A DNA stretch of 64,000 nt, from contig CP075495.1 of the NCBI GenBank assembly GCA_021613535.1, positions 1,922,001 to 1,986,000 of the forward strand, in the 5' to 3' direction. Position numbers and translations under genes: made by a program. This document shows positions 40,401-55,400 of this stretch, in pieces. Position 1 is the stretch's first letter. Every line of letters starts with the position of its first letter. The notes beneath the pieces were generated by a model. The model saw only the letters and a program-made list of their open reading frames with translations, made no database searches and was not told the DNA's origin. The stretch comes from Adineta vaga. Lineage: Eukaryota > Rotifera.

Positions 40401-43400
40401 TTAACTAAAATGGAACAAGCAATGGATGTATTTAAAACAAATCGTCATATAACTGCTGTAGGAAATTTTTCACTTATATCGAAACTTTATAATCATACAG
40501 CAAAAACTTTACTTGTTTACGAACAATTATTATTAACACGATGGAAAGAAAAATTAGATGTATGGAAAGATCATTTAAATACAAGTTTATTATGTTTAGT
40601 TAATGATAATGATAAGAATAGACAAATTGAAATCAATTCTAATCTTGAATTATTTTCTATATTTGATGAAGTCAAATGGTTTAAACGACTTGATGTTGAT
40701 ATTCCAAAAGCAGCACTTGTTTGCATACAAAAGGTAAAAGAAATCATTGTAACAACTTTTGAGAGTACCTGTTTGATTTGATTTCGAATATAAATGATGC
40801 TCCTAGTCATTATTTTTCATGGATAACAATTTCGACTTTATTATATATATTTTTTCTTTCTTTCTAGGAACAATCATTTAAACAATATAAATCATTACTT
40901 GAAGATCTACTTAAGCGTTTTTATGATTTACAAGCTCAAATTTATCCACCATTCTATTCATTATTTACTAGCAATTGACACAAGTCTATCGAGCATTTGA
41001 ACCCGGTCTACATACAATTAATTGGTCAAATCTTAATATTGATGCATTTATTGCTAAAGTTCATCGAGCACTCGATCGTTTCGAAACATTTATTTTGAAT
41101 ATTAATAATTTAATTGCTGAGAAAATTGATAGTATTCTTGATAATGATTTAATTAATTCTTCATGTTTGTTATTTTCTCCTGATTATATTCATTCGAAAT
41201 TATGGTCACCGATAGAATTCTATGAAAGTATATCAGTACATGTTAATGAACAAGCCATATTAATTGGAAAGAAACTTTTCGAAGTTCAACAACGATTTCA
41301 AGAAGTCGAAGATATGGTTAAAGTTAATTCATCACAACAAAAATCTCGTTCATCAACATCATCAACAACACGACGAACAAAAACACCAATCGTACCAAAT
41401 GAAGCTATGATAACATTTATTCGTTATTATCATGATAAAATGATTTCATGTATACAAAAAATAATTGAACGTAGTTTACATATATATCTTCAATTAGCTT
41501 CGGTATCTGAACAAAGTTATTTAAATGATCAAAAGAAATTAGTTGGAATTTTATTTGAAGGAGAATCGAATAATGAACAATTCAATCAAATTGATACAGA
41601 AAGAATTAGGTAAAACGATTTCTTCTTTTCTCAAAGAATTTAAATCATTAATTGTTCTTTTTTCTGGGGGAAAATTTAGAATTGGTTGTATAATGCAATA
41701 TGCTATACCAGAAATAAGTATCGATCCAGAATTAATTCTCTGTCAAAAATGTATTCGTGATGTAGCATATGCAATTATTAATTGTGAAAAACGGATAAGT
41801 GGTAATTGAACAATCAAATCATGATATAAATATTTCTTTTTCTTTTATTTTTAAAGAATCTGCTTGTTTTGATAATGAAACAGCACGTCGTTTAACATCT
41901 TCCATTGGATTAGATCCTTATGTTACAGAAATAATCAATCGTTTATCGTCTATTGATATTGATGTTACACGAATATCGGAAAATGCAGTTCAATATATTC
42001 GTACATTTGATTTTCTTTGGCATGATGATTCTCAATTACAATATCAAACAATTATTCAACAAGATGAAGATGGTGATGATTATACTATTATAATTGATCC
42101 AAATAATATTCCAACGAAAGAAACACGTCAATATCTTCAAAGTGAACTTGAACGTCTTGTACAAATTGAAGATCGATTAAATTTCTTTCCACATGAAATA
42201 CAAATTGGTTGTGTGTGTATTGAAACAATTCCAATAATTAATTCTCTTCGAACATTTATATTTAGTTGGAAAAGTCAATATGCTAAATTATTACATCGAT
42301 TTACGAAAACCGAATTAGATCAAGTTGTTACCTATCGACAACAAATTCAAGAAAGATTTAATGATAATGTTTCAACATTAGAACAATTAGATGAAGCATT
42401 AATTTTATTAGAAGAATTAAGTGAAATGGAAAATAAAATTGAGTATGTCAATGTGTGCTCGAAATTTATATAAAATGATATTTTGTTTTTCTTTCATTTT
42501 AGTTCGATTTATTTACCTATTGAAACAACTTATTCACTTTTAACACAAGTTTATAATATTCCTATTCCACGTGATGAATTACAAGAATGTTCTCAATTAC
42601 GTGATAAATGGTCAGCATTAATGTTAAATGCAGATCGTGTAAGAAAATTATTATTACAAGAACGTCGACAACAATTAGAACAAGAATTAGATAAACAAGT
42701 TAAATCATTTGTTGTTGAAGTAATTCGTTTTCGAAATGCATTCGATGTTGAAGGACCAAATGTACCTGATTTACCGCCATTAGAAGCTGCAAAACGTTTA
42801 CGAGATTTTCAAGAACAATATAGAATTATGCATCGACGTAAACAAACATTAAATTCTATCTCAACACTTTTTAGTTTACAACCAAAACAATTTCCTGAAT
42901 TGGATAAAACCGGAGAAGTATGTTCTATCGTTGGATATGATTTTTTATTTTATTGTTTTAACTAATTATCAAATAATCATAACCAAGAAAATATCAAATT
43001 TTGTTTTTCAGGAGATATATTTCAACAGGTGAGAGTAAAGATATTTATTATATGCATGATTATACGCGCTTATTATGCTTTCTATATATATTTTTCTTTT
43101 AACGAAACATCAATAACATTTTGTTATATATATATATATTTGTTTGTTTGTAGGAATTACTGTTACTGGATCAACTTTATATCTTATATAAGAAATATAT
43201 TGCATTTGATACAACCTTTCGTAATACTCTTTGGTCTGAAGTTGATTTAATTCAAAGTCAAAATGAATTGAATGATTTATGGACTGATTTTTGTAATCTT
43301 CCAACAAGATTACAAGAACGTATATGGACAGCATATTATGATCTTGAAGGACATTTGAAAAAATATCGTCAATTATTTCCGATATTATTTATGTTAAATG

Positions 43401-46400
43401 CTCGAGAAATTCGTAGTCGTCATTGGTTAAAGGTTATGCAAATAACTGGATGTCAATTTCAATTAGAATCAAGTATATTTAAATTAAATGATCTTTTAGA
43501 AATTCCATTAGATAAATATCAAGATGAAATATCAGCTGTTTGTTTTTCTGCACAAAAAGAATTAGAATTAGAAGTAAAAATGCGAAGTATTGAAGAAGAA
43601 TGGACTGAACAAATTCTAAATTTTGAACCATATAAAGATTATGGATCTATTGTATTAGAAAAACGTTATGTAGAACATTTACTAGAACATTTAGAAGATG
43701 GAGAAGAAATGTAAGCTCAGTTATTAATTAAAAAAGTCTTAGTAGATTCTTTGAATTCAATTTTAGACTTGCTCAAATGTTAACAACACGATATATTGAA
43801 CCTATGCGTGAAGAAGTCGCATCATGGTCAGATAAATTAAAAACAATTGGTGAAATTCTTGAACTTTGGCTTGAAGTACAAGATATGTGGTTAGGTGCCG
43901 AAAGTATATTTAATAATCCTTCAGCAGGAAAAGATATTTCATTAGAATCCAAACGATTCGTACGTGTTGATAAAACTTGGTTGAAAACTCAACGACAATC
44001 AGCTGAAGTTCGAAATGTTTTACAATGTTGTTTAAGTGAACCACCAAAGAAAGGTATTCTAAGAGAAATGCAAAAAGAATTAGAAATTTGTAATAAATCA
44101 ATTGCATTATATTTGGATCGTAAACGACAAGTTTTTCCACGATTTTATTTTCTTACAAATCGAACATTAATATCTTTATTAAGTCGACAAGATACAATTA
44201 GTTATATTAAACCACATTTTCATTCGTTATTCAATGGTATACATGATTTAAAAATAACTGTTACAAATTTTGATCATCCTAAAGTTGAAAGTGGACGACG
44301 AGTAAGCCTTTTATATTCAAATTGATTTTCTATATAGAACTATTTTCTTTTTTTCAAATAGAGTGCAGCTAATGGTGATTCTCGTTCTCATATTGATATT
44401 ACTGTTTTAACTCAACGTGAAATTGAACAAGTTATAAGTGATGATGGTGAATGCATGCAATTAGTTCAACCTGTTCCATTAGAAAAGTCAGTTGAACAAT
44501 GGCTGGCCGAATTACAAGAAACTGTTGGAGATACGATTCGAAATGATATTGCTTCATGTATTAAAGATCTTGATAGTGGTTTACCATTTGAAGAACTTGT
44601 TTCTAAAGTATGTAATATATTATCATGAATAATTTGTTTAATAGATTTTATTTTTAGTATACATGTCAAGTTTCATTAGTGGGTTTATTATATTCATGGA
44701 CACGTGAGATTGAAACGGGTATGATGGATGCAAAAACAGATCGTAAAGGTTTACATGCAGCATCAAAACGATTCTTAACATCAATTCAAAAGATGCCAGC
44801 AGTATTAACACGATCACAATGGAAAACAGCAACACAACCTGTTTTACATATTCATAAACTACGTTTAGAAGGAGTTCTATCGGTAAATTTATATCTTACA
44901 TGAATTGTTTTTCGTTTAAATCATTATCTATTTTAAAATAGTTTGTTTCTTATTTACGTGATAATATTGAAATTGTTTGTTCACGTCGTCGTGATTTAGC
45001 TGCTAAAGATTTTGATTGGCGACGATGTTTTCGAGTTTATCAAGCAACAGTACCACTACCACAAAAATCTGAACGAAAATCAACTGATAGTAATTTTATA
45101 GCAACACCAGTTCCTGCTGAACCTGTACGAATGCAAGTCTTAGATGATGTATTTACGTATGGAAGTGAATTCTATGGAGTTCATCAAACATTATGTATTA
45201 CACCAACAACAGAAAAATGTTTTCTCGGTATATGGGTTGCTCTATCATTTAAACGACCTGTACTTGTACAAGGCAAACAAGCTGTTGGAAAAATGTATAC
45301 AATTACGGTATTGTATTATTGAATTAAAAGAATTTCATTAGAATGAGAATGTTCTTGTTTTATATCATTAGAGTTTAGCTCATTTTCTTGGTCGATTTGT
45401 TGCTACGTTCGAATGTTCTCAACACGTTGATCCATCTTCTGTTGCTATGTTTATAACTGGTTTAGCTACGGTATATATATCTGCTATCTTGAACTACAAA
45501 TTTCACTATAAATTTTTGAATGTTTCAGGATGGATGTTGGGGAGTTTTTCATAATATTCATACATTACCTGTTAATGTTATATCAACACTTGCTGAACAT
45601 ATAACAACAGTTTGTGATGCACTTCGAGCAAATAATTCATCTGCTACAATCATTTCTGAAAATAGAGAGGTTTGAATTCATTGTTAAATGAATTGTTTGA
45701 TGTTTTTTTCTTTTTGCATCTTATAGATTACAATTCTACCATCTGTAGGAATTCTGGCAACACGAAATCCATTTGCTATTGATCCTAATAATGATCATCG
45801 TATAATTTTATCATTAGATATTCGTTCACGATTTCGTATGGTTTCTTTGGTTAAACCTGAAATTGATCAAATCTTTCGTATAAAATGTTTCGAACATAAT
45901 CTAAAGAATCCTAATAATATAGCCGAAAAACTTTCACTTCTCTACGAAACTATTCGATTATATTTGTAAGTTATAATCAATCGAAAATGTCTTGTCTTAT
46001 CCTATAGAAATCTATTTAGACCTATTGAACAACGTTCGATTATATCGTTAACATGCTTTCTTGATCTACTTCAATATGTCAATAATCTTAAAAAACGTAG
46101 TAATTCAAGACCAAATAGTATGACTTCTAGTGCAAATAAAATTGACGGTACATATATCATTCATGATCGATTCATTGTAAGAATTTGCTTATCTATTGTT
46201 TAGAAGTTCGACGATCATTAACCACTAAAACACCGTCGTATACTGGTATTAAATCAGATCAATTACTTTTGGCACAATTATTTATTGATGTGATCGGTGC
46301 TCGATTAGATCCCGAAGTATGTAGATTGATGAGAAAATTTCATCTATATTTATTATTTCTAGAATGCTAAAACATTTCGAACATGTGTACTTGATATTTT

Positions 46401-49400
46401 CGTTGGACGCGATGAATCAAAAATGGCAACAATGAATATGACAAGTGCAATTTTAGAAAAAATTATTAGTGATTCAGCACCTGATCATGATTTCATTCCG
46501 AAAAAACTTTGGATATCGAAATGTACACAAATGATTCATGCAGCTAATGTGTCGAGAAGTTCGTTTCTTTTCTTCATATATTTGACATTTAATTGTAATA
46601 AAATTCTAGATATGATTCTTTGTGGATCACCATATAGTGGTAAATCTAGTGCAGCAATATTAATGCTTGATATTCTTACACAAATGCAACAGCAACAACA
46701 ATTACAATCCTTTGGTCAACAACAAAAATCATCATCCGTTAATCAGGAAGCAAATTATGCACAAGAAACAGCTGGACAAACACATAAACTTTATCGGTAA
46801 ATGATTTGTTCTTTTATATTAAGAAACAAAACAAAACTCCATACGTTCATTTGTAGAATTAATCCATTAGCAATTGAATCAGAAAGTATCCTTCTTGGTT
46901 ATCAATCTTTAGCGAATGAATGGCAAGATGGTATTCTTACTACATTATTACGAAAAGCCAATCGAGTAGGACTTTATTTTTTCTTATCGATCGATTTTAA
47001 TTTACATATTTGAATTCAAATAGAATTGTCATACGAGTTGGTTCTGTTTTGATGGAATTATTAGTCGAACATGGGCAGATTTATTACCATCGATTTTAGA
47101 AAGAGAATCTTCATTACAAATACGTAATGGAGATAAATTATATTTACTTGATCAAGTGAAATTTATGTTTGAAACATCAGATTTAACTAATGCATCACCA
47201 ACATTTATTGCTAATTCAGTATAGAAAATTTTGCTTTTATTCTTAATTCATATGTAATCTCTTGTTTATTTTTGTCCTATATAGACAGTGATCTATTTTG
47301 ATAAATCAGTGATCGATTGGAAAGTTATTGCAGGTAGTTGGTTGAAAGAACGACGTCAATTAGAAGTTTGTTTCTTAGAACGAACAGATATTGTAAAACA
47401 TGATTTTCATCATTATTGTAGTGTCTTCGTGGAGCATTTGATCGAGTAATGGATCCAATATTAACATATCTTCAAGAAGAATGTCCAAGGTAAGATCAAG
47501 ACAAATCAAACGATTTATTTCATAAGAAATTCTTTTTTTTAGATCAATTTATTATTCTGAAATGAGTTTATTTTCGATTACACTTCGATTATTAGATGCT
47601 ATCTTAAATGAAAATACTCACATTACTACTGACGTTCATATTGAACGTTTCTTTATATTCTGTTTAACATTTGTCTTGAAAATTATGCTTAATCCTAATG
47701 AACAAAAAGGCTATTCTGATTTATTAAAAACTGTCACAGCTGTTTTACCAGATGACGATCGAGAAATATCAGTTTTTGATTACTATGTCGATGAAGCATG
47801 TGAATGGGATTTATGGACTGCCAAGTAAATGCGAACAGAAATATCTTTAATGAAAAAACACTTCTGTTTTCATCGTTTTTTTCTCTCTCTTTCTATTCTA
47901 GAGTGGAGGAATTGAATGAAAATATTCAAGATCGTATTGATATTTTTGGAAATGTTCTTGTTCAAACAGTTGATTTAGCACGTGCACATTATTTTCTTAA
48001 ATATGCTGCACTAGCACAAGTGAATATTTTATTTAGTGGTACAACTGGATCATGTAAAACATTTCTTATTGATACATTTGTCAATAGCTTAGGTTTGTCA
48101 ATGCATAAAAAATTGTTTTATTCGAAGAAGACATTTGACTAAATGAATATTTAGATACAACACATTTTCAAATGACTCGATCGAACTTTTCAAAATCAAC
48201 AAATTCGGCTGATTTACAAAAAATTATCGAAGCAAATGTTGTACATCGACAAGGTTTTACGTATGGAGCTCCATTAGCAAAAAAACTTTGCTTATTTATT
48301 GACGATTTACAAGCATCAGCAACAAGTCAATTAGATCGATTTAAAAATGCTCCAGAAGTAAAATATCGAATTATATTCATCTTTTTGAAAATCAATATTT
48401 TCTTCGCTAGTTTCTTCGTACATTAATTGATCATCGTCAATTTCTAACACAACAAAAACCATATGAAACACGAATTATTGATGATCTTTTTGTTTTTGCA
48501 ACAGCAACAATTCCACTGACCGGTGAACAATCATTATTAACACTGAGTCCACGATTATTAGTATGTTTTAGTCAACAAATTGACATATCTTCTCATATAT
48601 TTTCTTTTTAGCGTCATTTTGCCATTGTTAATCTTCCTGCTAATGAAACATCTCTTCGTCATATTCTCACAAATGTGATTGATGTAATTTTATTTTTTGT
48701 ATATTTTGATCGAAGAAGAATTTCTTTTTGAAATTTTAGATCAATATGATGGGTTATGGTAAAACACCAATTAATCGAGATATATCAACGAAAATTGTCG
48801 ATGTTCTTATGGATACACTTCGACATATTCAACGTGTTCTTCAACCAAGTTCAGTACCTGGAAGAGAACATTATCTATTTTCTTTACGAAATATGTTAAT
48901 ACCAATTCAAAGTTTACGAACAATTGATGTTGAATTAAGAAATGATAAAAATTTCATTGCATCATTTCTTAAACATGAACTATTTCGAATTATTTATGAT
49001 CAACTTACAAGAGAAATGGATCAATATTGGTTTACTGATACATTAAATGAAATCTTTCGTAATGTAATGAGAGATATTAGCAAAAATAAAATATCAATAG
49101 ATCATAATTTTATATTTATCTTTTCAATAGGCATTTGATTGGACTAAAAATGAAGAAGATCATCGATATATTACATTTCCAATTGATGGAAGAAGTTATG
49201 AACGACCATTAACTTCATTAGTTACCAAAGAAATCAAAGTAGAACAATAAAAATTCGAGAATAGATTTTGAAAAGATATGTTTTCTTATCTTTTTTAGCT
49301 TCAAGTTCAACAAATGGAACATCTGAATCCATTGCATAAAATTATTGAACAAGCTGCTATTCGTTATAAAGAAGAATTAGGACATAATACATCCGCTTTA

Positions 49401-52400
49401 TCGGTTTCAGAAAGTATAGCTTTACATATTATACGTATGCATCGTATTCTTTCTCATCCGACATTGTAAGTTTATCGATTAATTAATATGAACAAAACAA
49501 AAAAACCTCATTTTAGAAATAATTTATTTGTTATGGGTACGGTTGGTTCTCATCTATCGAAATTAGTTCGATTGGCTTTTTACTTTGCTGAAATTCAAGA
49601 ATATCCAGCTGATTATTCAAATAGAAGTCTATTTTATGATAGTTTAAAGACTGTTATACGAACAGCAACAGTAGAAGGACGACATATTGGAGTTTTATTA
49701 ACAGTAAGAATATTTTATTTTCAAAGAATATGTTTCATTCTACATTGTCTTTCAGTATAAACATTTACGTGATTCAGATATAATCGATGATATTTCATCA
49801 TTATTGACAAGTGGTGAATGTCCAAATTTGTTTAGTGGCGATGAATTAGAAGGACTTTATCAGGTTTATTTTCTTTATATTCTATCTTTAAACTTCAATT
49901 TTCAATCCTATTTCATCGAATTCTAGGCAGTTGTTAATGCATATCAACGTGATCATGATGTATCTGTTAGTATATTAACTGATCCACGACAATGTTTTCT
50001 TACACGTGTTCGTCAAAATCTTCATATTGCTATATGTTTACCAGCACATAATGAATTACTTAAGAATCTTTCATCGTAAGTTTAATTGGTTGTTTATTTT
50101 TTTCTTCTTAATATGATTGAAATTGTATTTAGTGAATATCCTGGTTTACTTAAACATACTCAAGTTTATTGGATAAAAAATTGGTCCAAATCATCTCTTT
50201 ATACAGAAGCTTCATATTTTCTTTCCTCACATGAAACTCTCTTTTCTAAAGATCTTCATGAACGTTTATCTCAATGTCTTTGTGATATTCATTATTTTAT
50301 GCTTGAAGAATCTCGTCAAATTCCATTCGTTGGTAGTACAGATCGAACAATACTCATTCGAGAAAATTCTATTAATCAAAATCATCCATTAACAAGTCGA
50401 TCAACATCATCAAAAGAACAAGTTTCAATGAAAAAAAATATGAATAAAGAAATCAAAACAGTTGATATTGAATTACCAAATTATCCTTATTCTCGAATAC
50501 TTTTACATGAACAAATTAAAAATCATGGTTCAGGAAAAGTAGGAACAACCTCACAACTTCATACATTCATTGGACCGGAAACATTTACACGTTTTATGGA
50601 ATCATTTTGGTATTTATTTACATCGAAAGCAGCTGTTTGTGAACGAGATATAATTCGTTTAACAAAAGTTCTCAATACATTACATAAAACACGACAAGAT
50701 GCAGAAAATATGAAAGATTATATTCAACAATTGAAAGAACGATGTTCAGAAAGTGAAAAAGAAACAGCTGTTCTTTTAGAAGAAGTTATTTATAAATCAA
50801 TGGTATTGGAAAAATTACGAGCTAAATATGTTCTACCAGGATGTTTACCTGGTTATGTTTATCGAGATGAAAAAGAAGATTTTGGTTCATCGGATGAAGA
50901 TAAAAAAGCGCTTTTAGAAGGTAAATAAAACTTTCGTGTAATGTGTGTGTTTGTTTTTCTTCTTTCTCGTGATTTAGATGAAGCGGATGAATATGAATTG
51001 GCATTTAAACGAATGAAAGATGAATCTTTACGATCTCGTCAAGTTAAAATGCAAGAAGAACATGATGAAGCTGTACAAGAAGTTGAACAATGGCGTGAAA
51101 AATTAGCAGAAAAACGTAAAGAAGTCGAATTTTGGATGAGTAAAGTTGATAAATCATGTATTGAACGTATTCGAACATTTCAAACACCACCAATTCTTAT
51201 TGGTACAATCATGGAAATGGGTAAATCAACTTGTGTTTTTTTTAATCGATATTTGATTCATAATGAAATATTTAGTTTTAATACTCATCGGTCGTAAATC
51301 TCCACTTCGATTTGATCAAAAAGAACAAGAACGAGAAAAAGGTTTTGATTTTTGTTTTCTCGAAAAAATACAAAAATAAACAAATACATTTTTATATTTA
51401 GGAAGACTACCAGCTGAACGTCTTGATCGACATCAATGGAAACAATATACAGCAGTTATGGCGGATATTACTAAATTTGTTGACATTTTACATGGATTAG
51501 ATTGGCAAGATGGACTTAATCTTGAAGTTTCCAATGGTAAATTATTTATTGTAGAAGAAAAGAAGAAAATCGTATTCTTTTTCTTTTTTTCTTCTTTAGC
51601 TGTGGAATCCTTTATCGCTAAAGGCAAAGATGGTATATCAGAAGGTATTACTGGTGAAGGTACTCTACTAGAAAATGCTAAAAGTTTGTATTAAAATGAA
51701 ATTATCTCTCATTTGACATATCAACTTACTTTTCTAATCAATAGATTTTCATGTACCTGCAACACGTGCAACTGCTGCTCAAGAAAATCGTATTACTTTA
51801 GGTGCTGCTCGTTATGCATCGGAAGAAGCAGCAATACTTGTTCATTACGCAATTGCTCTAGTTGAATATACTAAAATTTGTCAACCATTATGTGTAACAA
51901 AGGCAAAAGTTGATCAACTTAAACAAGATTTAATTGATGCAGAACAAAAACGTATTGAAAGAGAAACTGAAGTTTGTTATTCTGTTCTTTATCATCGAAT
52001 TGTTAATATTCTTTCATCCTAGATTCAACGATTAAAATTAATGGAAGAAACACTTCATAATGCTGATATTAGTGAAGAAGATAGTCGTCTTGTTGATATT
52101 TCACCATATACACTCGATGATATACCACGTTTACTTAATCAATTAGAAGAAGCACAAATACGTTTTGATACTGCAGCTGTTAAGAAAAATAAATTAAAGA
52201 AAGAATATGAAAGTTGTCAATCACGATTACAAGCTGCATTAAATGTTACATTGAGGTAAATATTAACGATAGAAAAGACATTCTTCAATTATTCTCTCTT
52301 TCATCAATATCAGTTTATATGAAATGGAATTATTTGATATAAGACCATTTAAACAGTAAGATTATTCATATATTAATACATAAACGAATCAATCATTCAT

Positions 52401-55400
52401 TCATTATGTATTCCTTCGTTTCGTCGATATTTTCTTTGCATGTTTGTTTTTGTCTATATATATATATCGTATTGATGTTCAAGTGATATTTAATTTTTCA
52501 TATTTACAGACGAGATCAATCCGCTCGACCACATGATGAGAGTGTCTGGTAAAGAGAACAATGTTTTGAGTTTTGCATATCGATTCTAACAAAAATCTGA
52601 GTTGATCATATTTACTACTTTGATTAGAGTAAAATATTCAACTAAAATAATAAAAATATCATTCACATAATATTGATTATTATTCGATTGAATTGGAATG
52701 ATTTGACTTTTTTAGTTTGTCTGATTTGGAAGATCAATGGGCAAAATGGATTGCTGAACATTCAACACATGATCAAACTTTAACAAATTGTATTTTAGCA
52801 GCAGCTTATATGACATATTGTTCAGCATTAGATGCTGATTTAAGAAGAGTTTTTAGTGAAAGATTTACAAAATTTTGTGAACAATATGAAATACCACGCG
52901 AATCAGATTTAATCTTTCAAGTATGTCAACATGATTGTTTTACAACAAAAAAAACAGAAAATATGAGATTTATTTTTGAATAGCCTATTCCAATTGATAG
53001 TACATCAAAGAATTCCTTTGATTTATCCTTTTCTATGATCAATCAATCATTAGATTCAACTGGAAATACTAATCGTAATAATCAATTGATGACATTAGCG
53101 GAATTTTTGTACAATCCAATTGAATTAAAAGAACTTCAAATTCTTCGTCTTATTCCAACTGATATTATGACAGAAAATGGATGTATTATCATGGCTGATG
53201 CTGGTCTTCATGCTTGGCCATTAATATATGATACAACATGGTATTCTATTGATTATATTCGTTTATTTTTGAAAAATAAGAAACTATTGATAGTTCGACA
53301 TCATGTATGAATATTTCAATTTTATTTTTCGGATAAATGTTATTGATTTGTTTTCGTTTTGTTTAGCAATTACGTACACAATTAGAAAATGCGTTGTCCG
53401 AAGGACATCATCTCTTATTAACAGATTGTGATACGAATACATTGATGAGTAATGAAAAACTTGAAACAGTCATTCGAAATCAAGCTCGATTTATATCGAG
53501 TGAAAAACCATTTAAATTACAAATTGGTCAACAAGAAATTGAATGTAGTCCGAAATTTCGGTTTGTTAAAATCATTTTTTTTTATTTTCAATCTGTCTCC
53601 TTCTTCTTCTTTTCATAGACTTTATCTACATACAACTACTCAACCTGTATTCATTTCAAAAGAATTAGCTGCTTATACATTAATACTAAATTTTCATTTG
53701 ACATTAAATGATCTAGAAGAAATTTTCTTAAGTCGATTTATGTTAAAAGAAAAACCTCATATTGATTCCGAACAATATACACTTTTACAGGTTTTTTTTT
53801 CTCTCTTCTTACTCAATTTCCTTTCCCTATAGAATGCATTCTTATTTAGGAAAAAGTTGATACATTGAAAATTATTGATCCATTACGACAAAATATTACG
53901 AACTATTTGGCATCAGATACTATCAACTTATTACAGAGTGTTGAACCAACAAAACGTTTATCCGAATTGAAGAAAGCTTATGATGAAGCAACTGAAGGGT
54001 ATTAATATTTAGTTTGTTTTAGAAATTTATGATTTAATTCGAAATTTTTTTCTTCAAAGTTCAAAACGAGTAGCATTACAAGAAGAAAGTTTATTTAAAA
54101 CTCGAAATAGTTATCGAAAATTAGCTTTACGAGCTGCTACATGTTACAATACATTACATTATTTACAACAACTTATACCAGACTATGTCATGCCATTAGA
54201 ACATTTCCTCGATCTATTTGATACTTGTATATTTCAATCAGAAAAGTACAAAACATTCATTATTTAACAAATTAATGAAATATGAATTTCTCTTTTTCTT
54301 TTTTTTAGACATTCAATGAATAATGTTATGACTGATTTAACTAAGAGTGCATATATAACAATCTATCGTATGTTAAATGATCGTGATCGACGTGTCTTTT
54401 CGATTTATTTTGCAATGGAAGTATGTTAAATAATTCGGAATTTTGAAATATATATTCTTCAATGAAAACGATTTAGATTGAAGCATTTAATCGTCGTCAA
54501 AATCAACAAATTGAAATGAATGTACCAAGTGGTGAAAGAGAATTTATTGTCTCACCAGTATGGGCAGCTGCATTACTACAAAAACGTACAGCACGAGTCT
54601 AATGAACATCGTTTTCTTTTATATAAAAAACCATTTGATTGGATGACAGATGAAGCATTTCAAAATCTTCAAGTAATCTATTATTGTTCGTGATTTTCAT
54701 ATTCATTTTATTGTTTTATTTCTAGTATTTGGCTATGATTTTTGATTGGTTTGCTGATCCATTTGATCGAATGGTGAAAGAAGTTCAAGAAGTTAAATGG
54801 CGTCCATTCTGCGAAGGTGATACTGAAAATTGTACATTTCCACCACCATTAGAACAATTAGAACCAATTCAGAAATTTTGCGTTGTACGTGCAGTAAGAA
54901 GTGATCGAATACTTCAAGCATCAACTGCTTATATTGCAAATGTTTTTCAACAAGAGTAAGAAAAGAATAAAAAACGCTTTCATTTTTATGATTGAAGAAT
55001 TATATTTAGTTCGAATAAACCAAAATCTGTTGCACAAGATCATCAACAACATCCTCCTCAACAAACATCTTCTCGAACACCAACTATACCGTAAATATTG
55101 ATTTTATATCTAAGAAAAAAAAAAAAGTAGAATCCTTTATTTTCTATATAGAGTTGTGCCAACACTTCAACAGGATGTCGATCTATTACTTCGTCAAAGT
55201 AGTCAACGAGCTGTTCTATTATTATACGATGATGAACCAGATGAAGTGATCAATTTCTTTAATTTTTGTACAAATTCAATTCCAACTGATGCAACAACAA
55301 TTGCACCAACTATACAAATTATTAATGTTTATGGCAATGGAGCACGAGAAGAACGTATCTTGAAGAAAACATTGAAAAATGCATTAACAAATGTAAATCA

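Noticed and set aside
40964-40976. Intron at 40917-40971 to repair the dynein frame
   Set aside because: GTTTTT...ACTAG would give the wrong phase and would delete residues that align with the family.
43012-43028. 17-nt micro-exon in the dynein gene
   Set aside because: It would shift the frame. Direct joining of 42917 to 43154 is in frame and gives an alignment of exactly the expected length.
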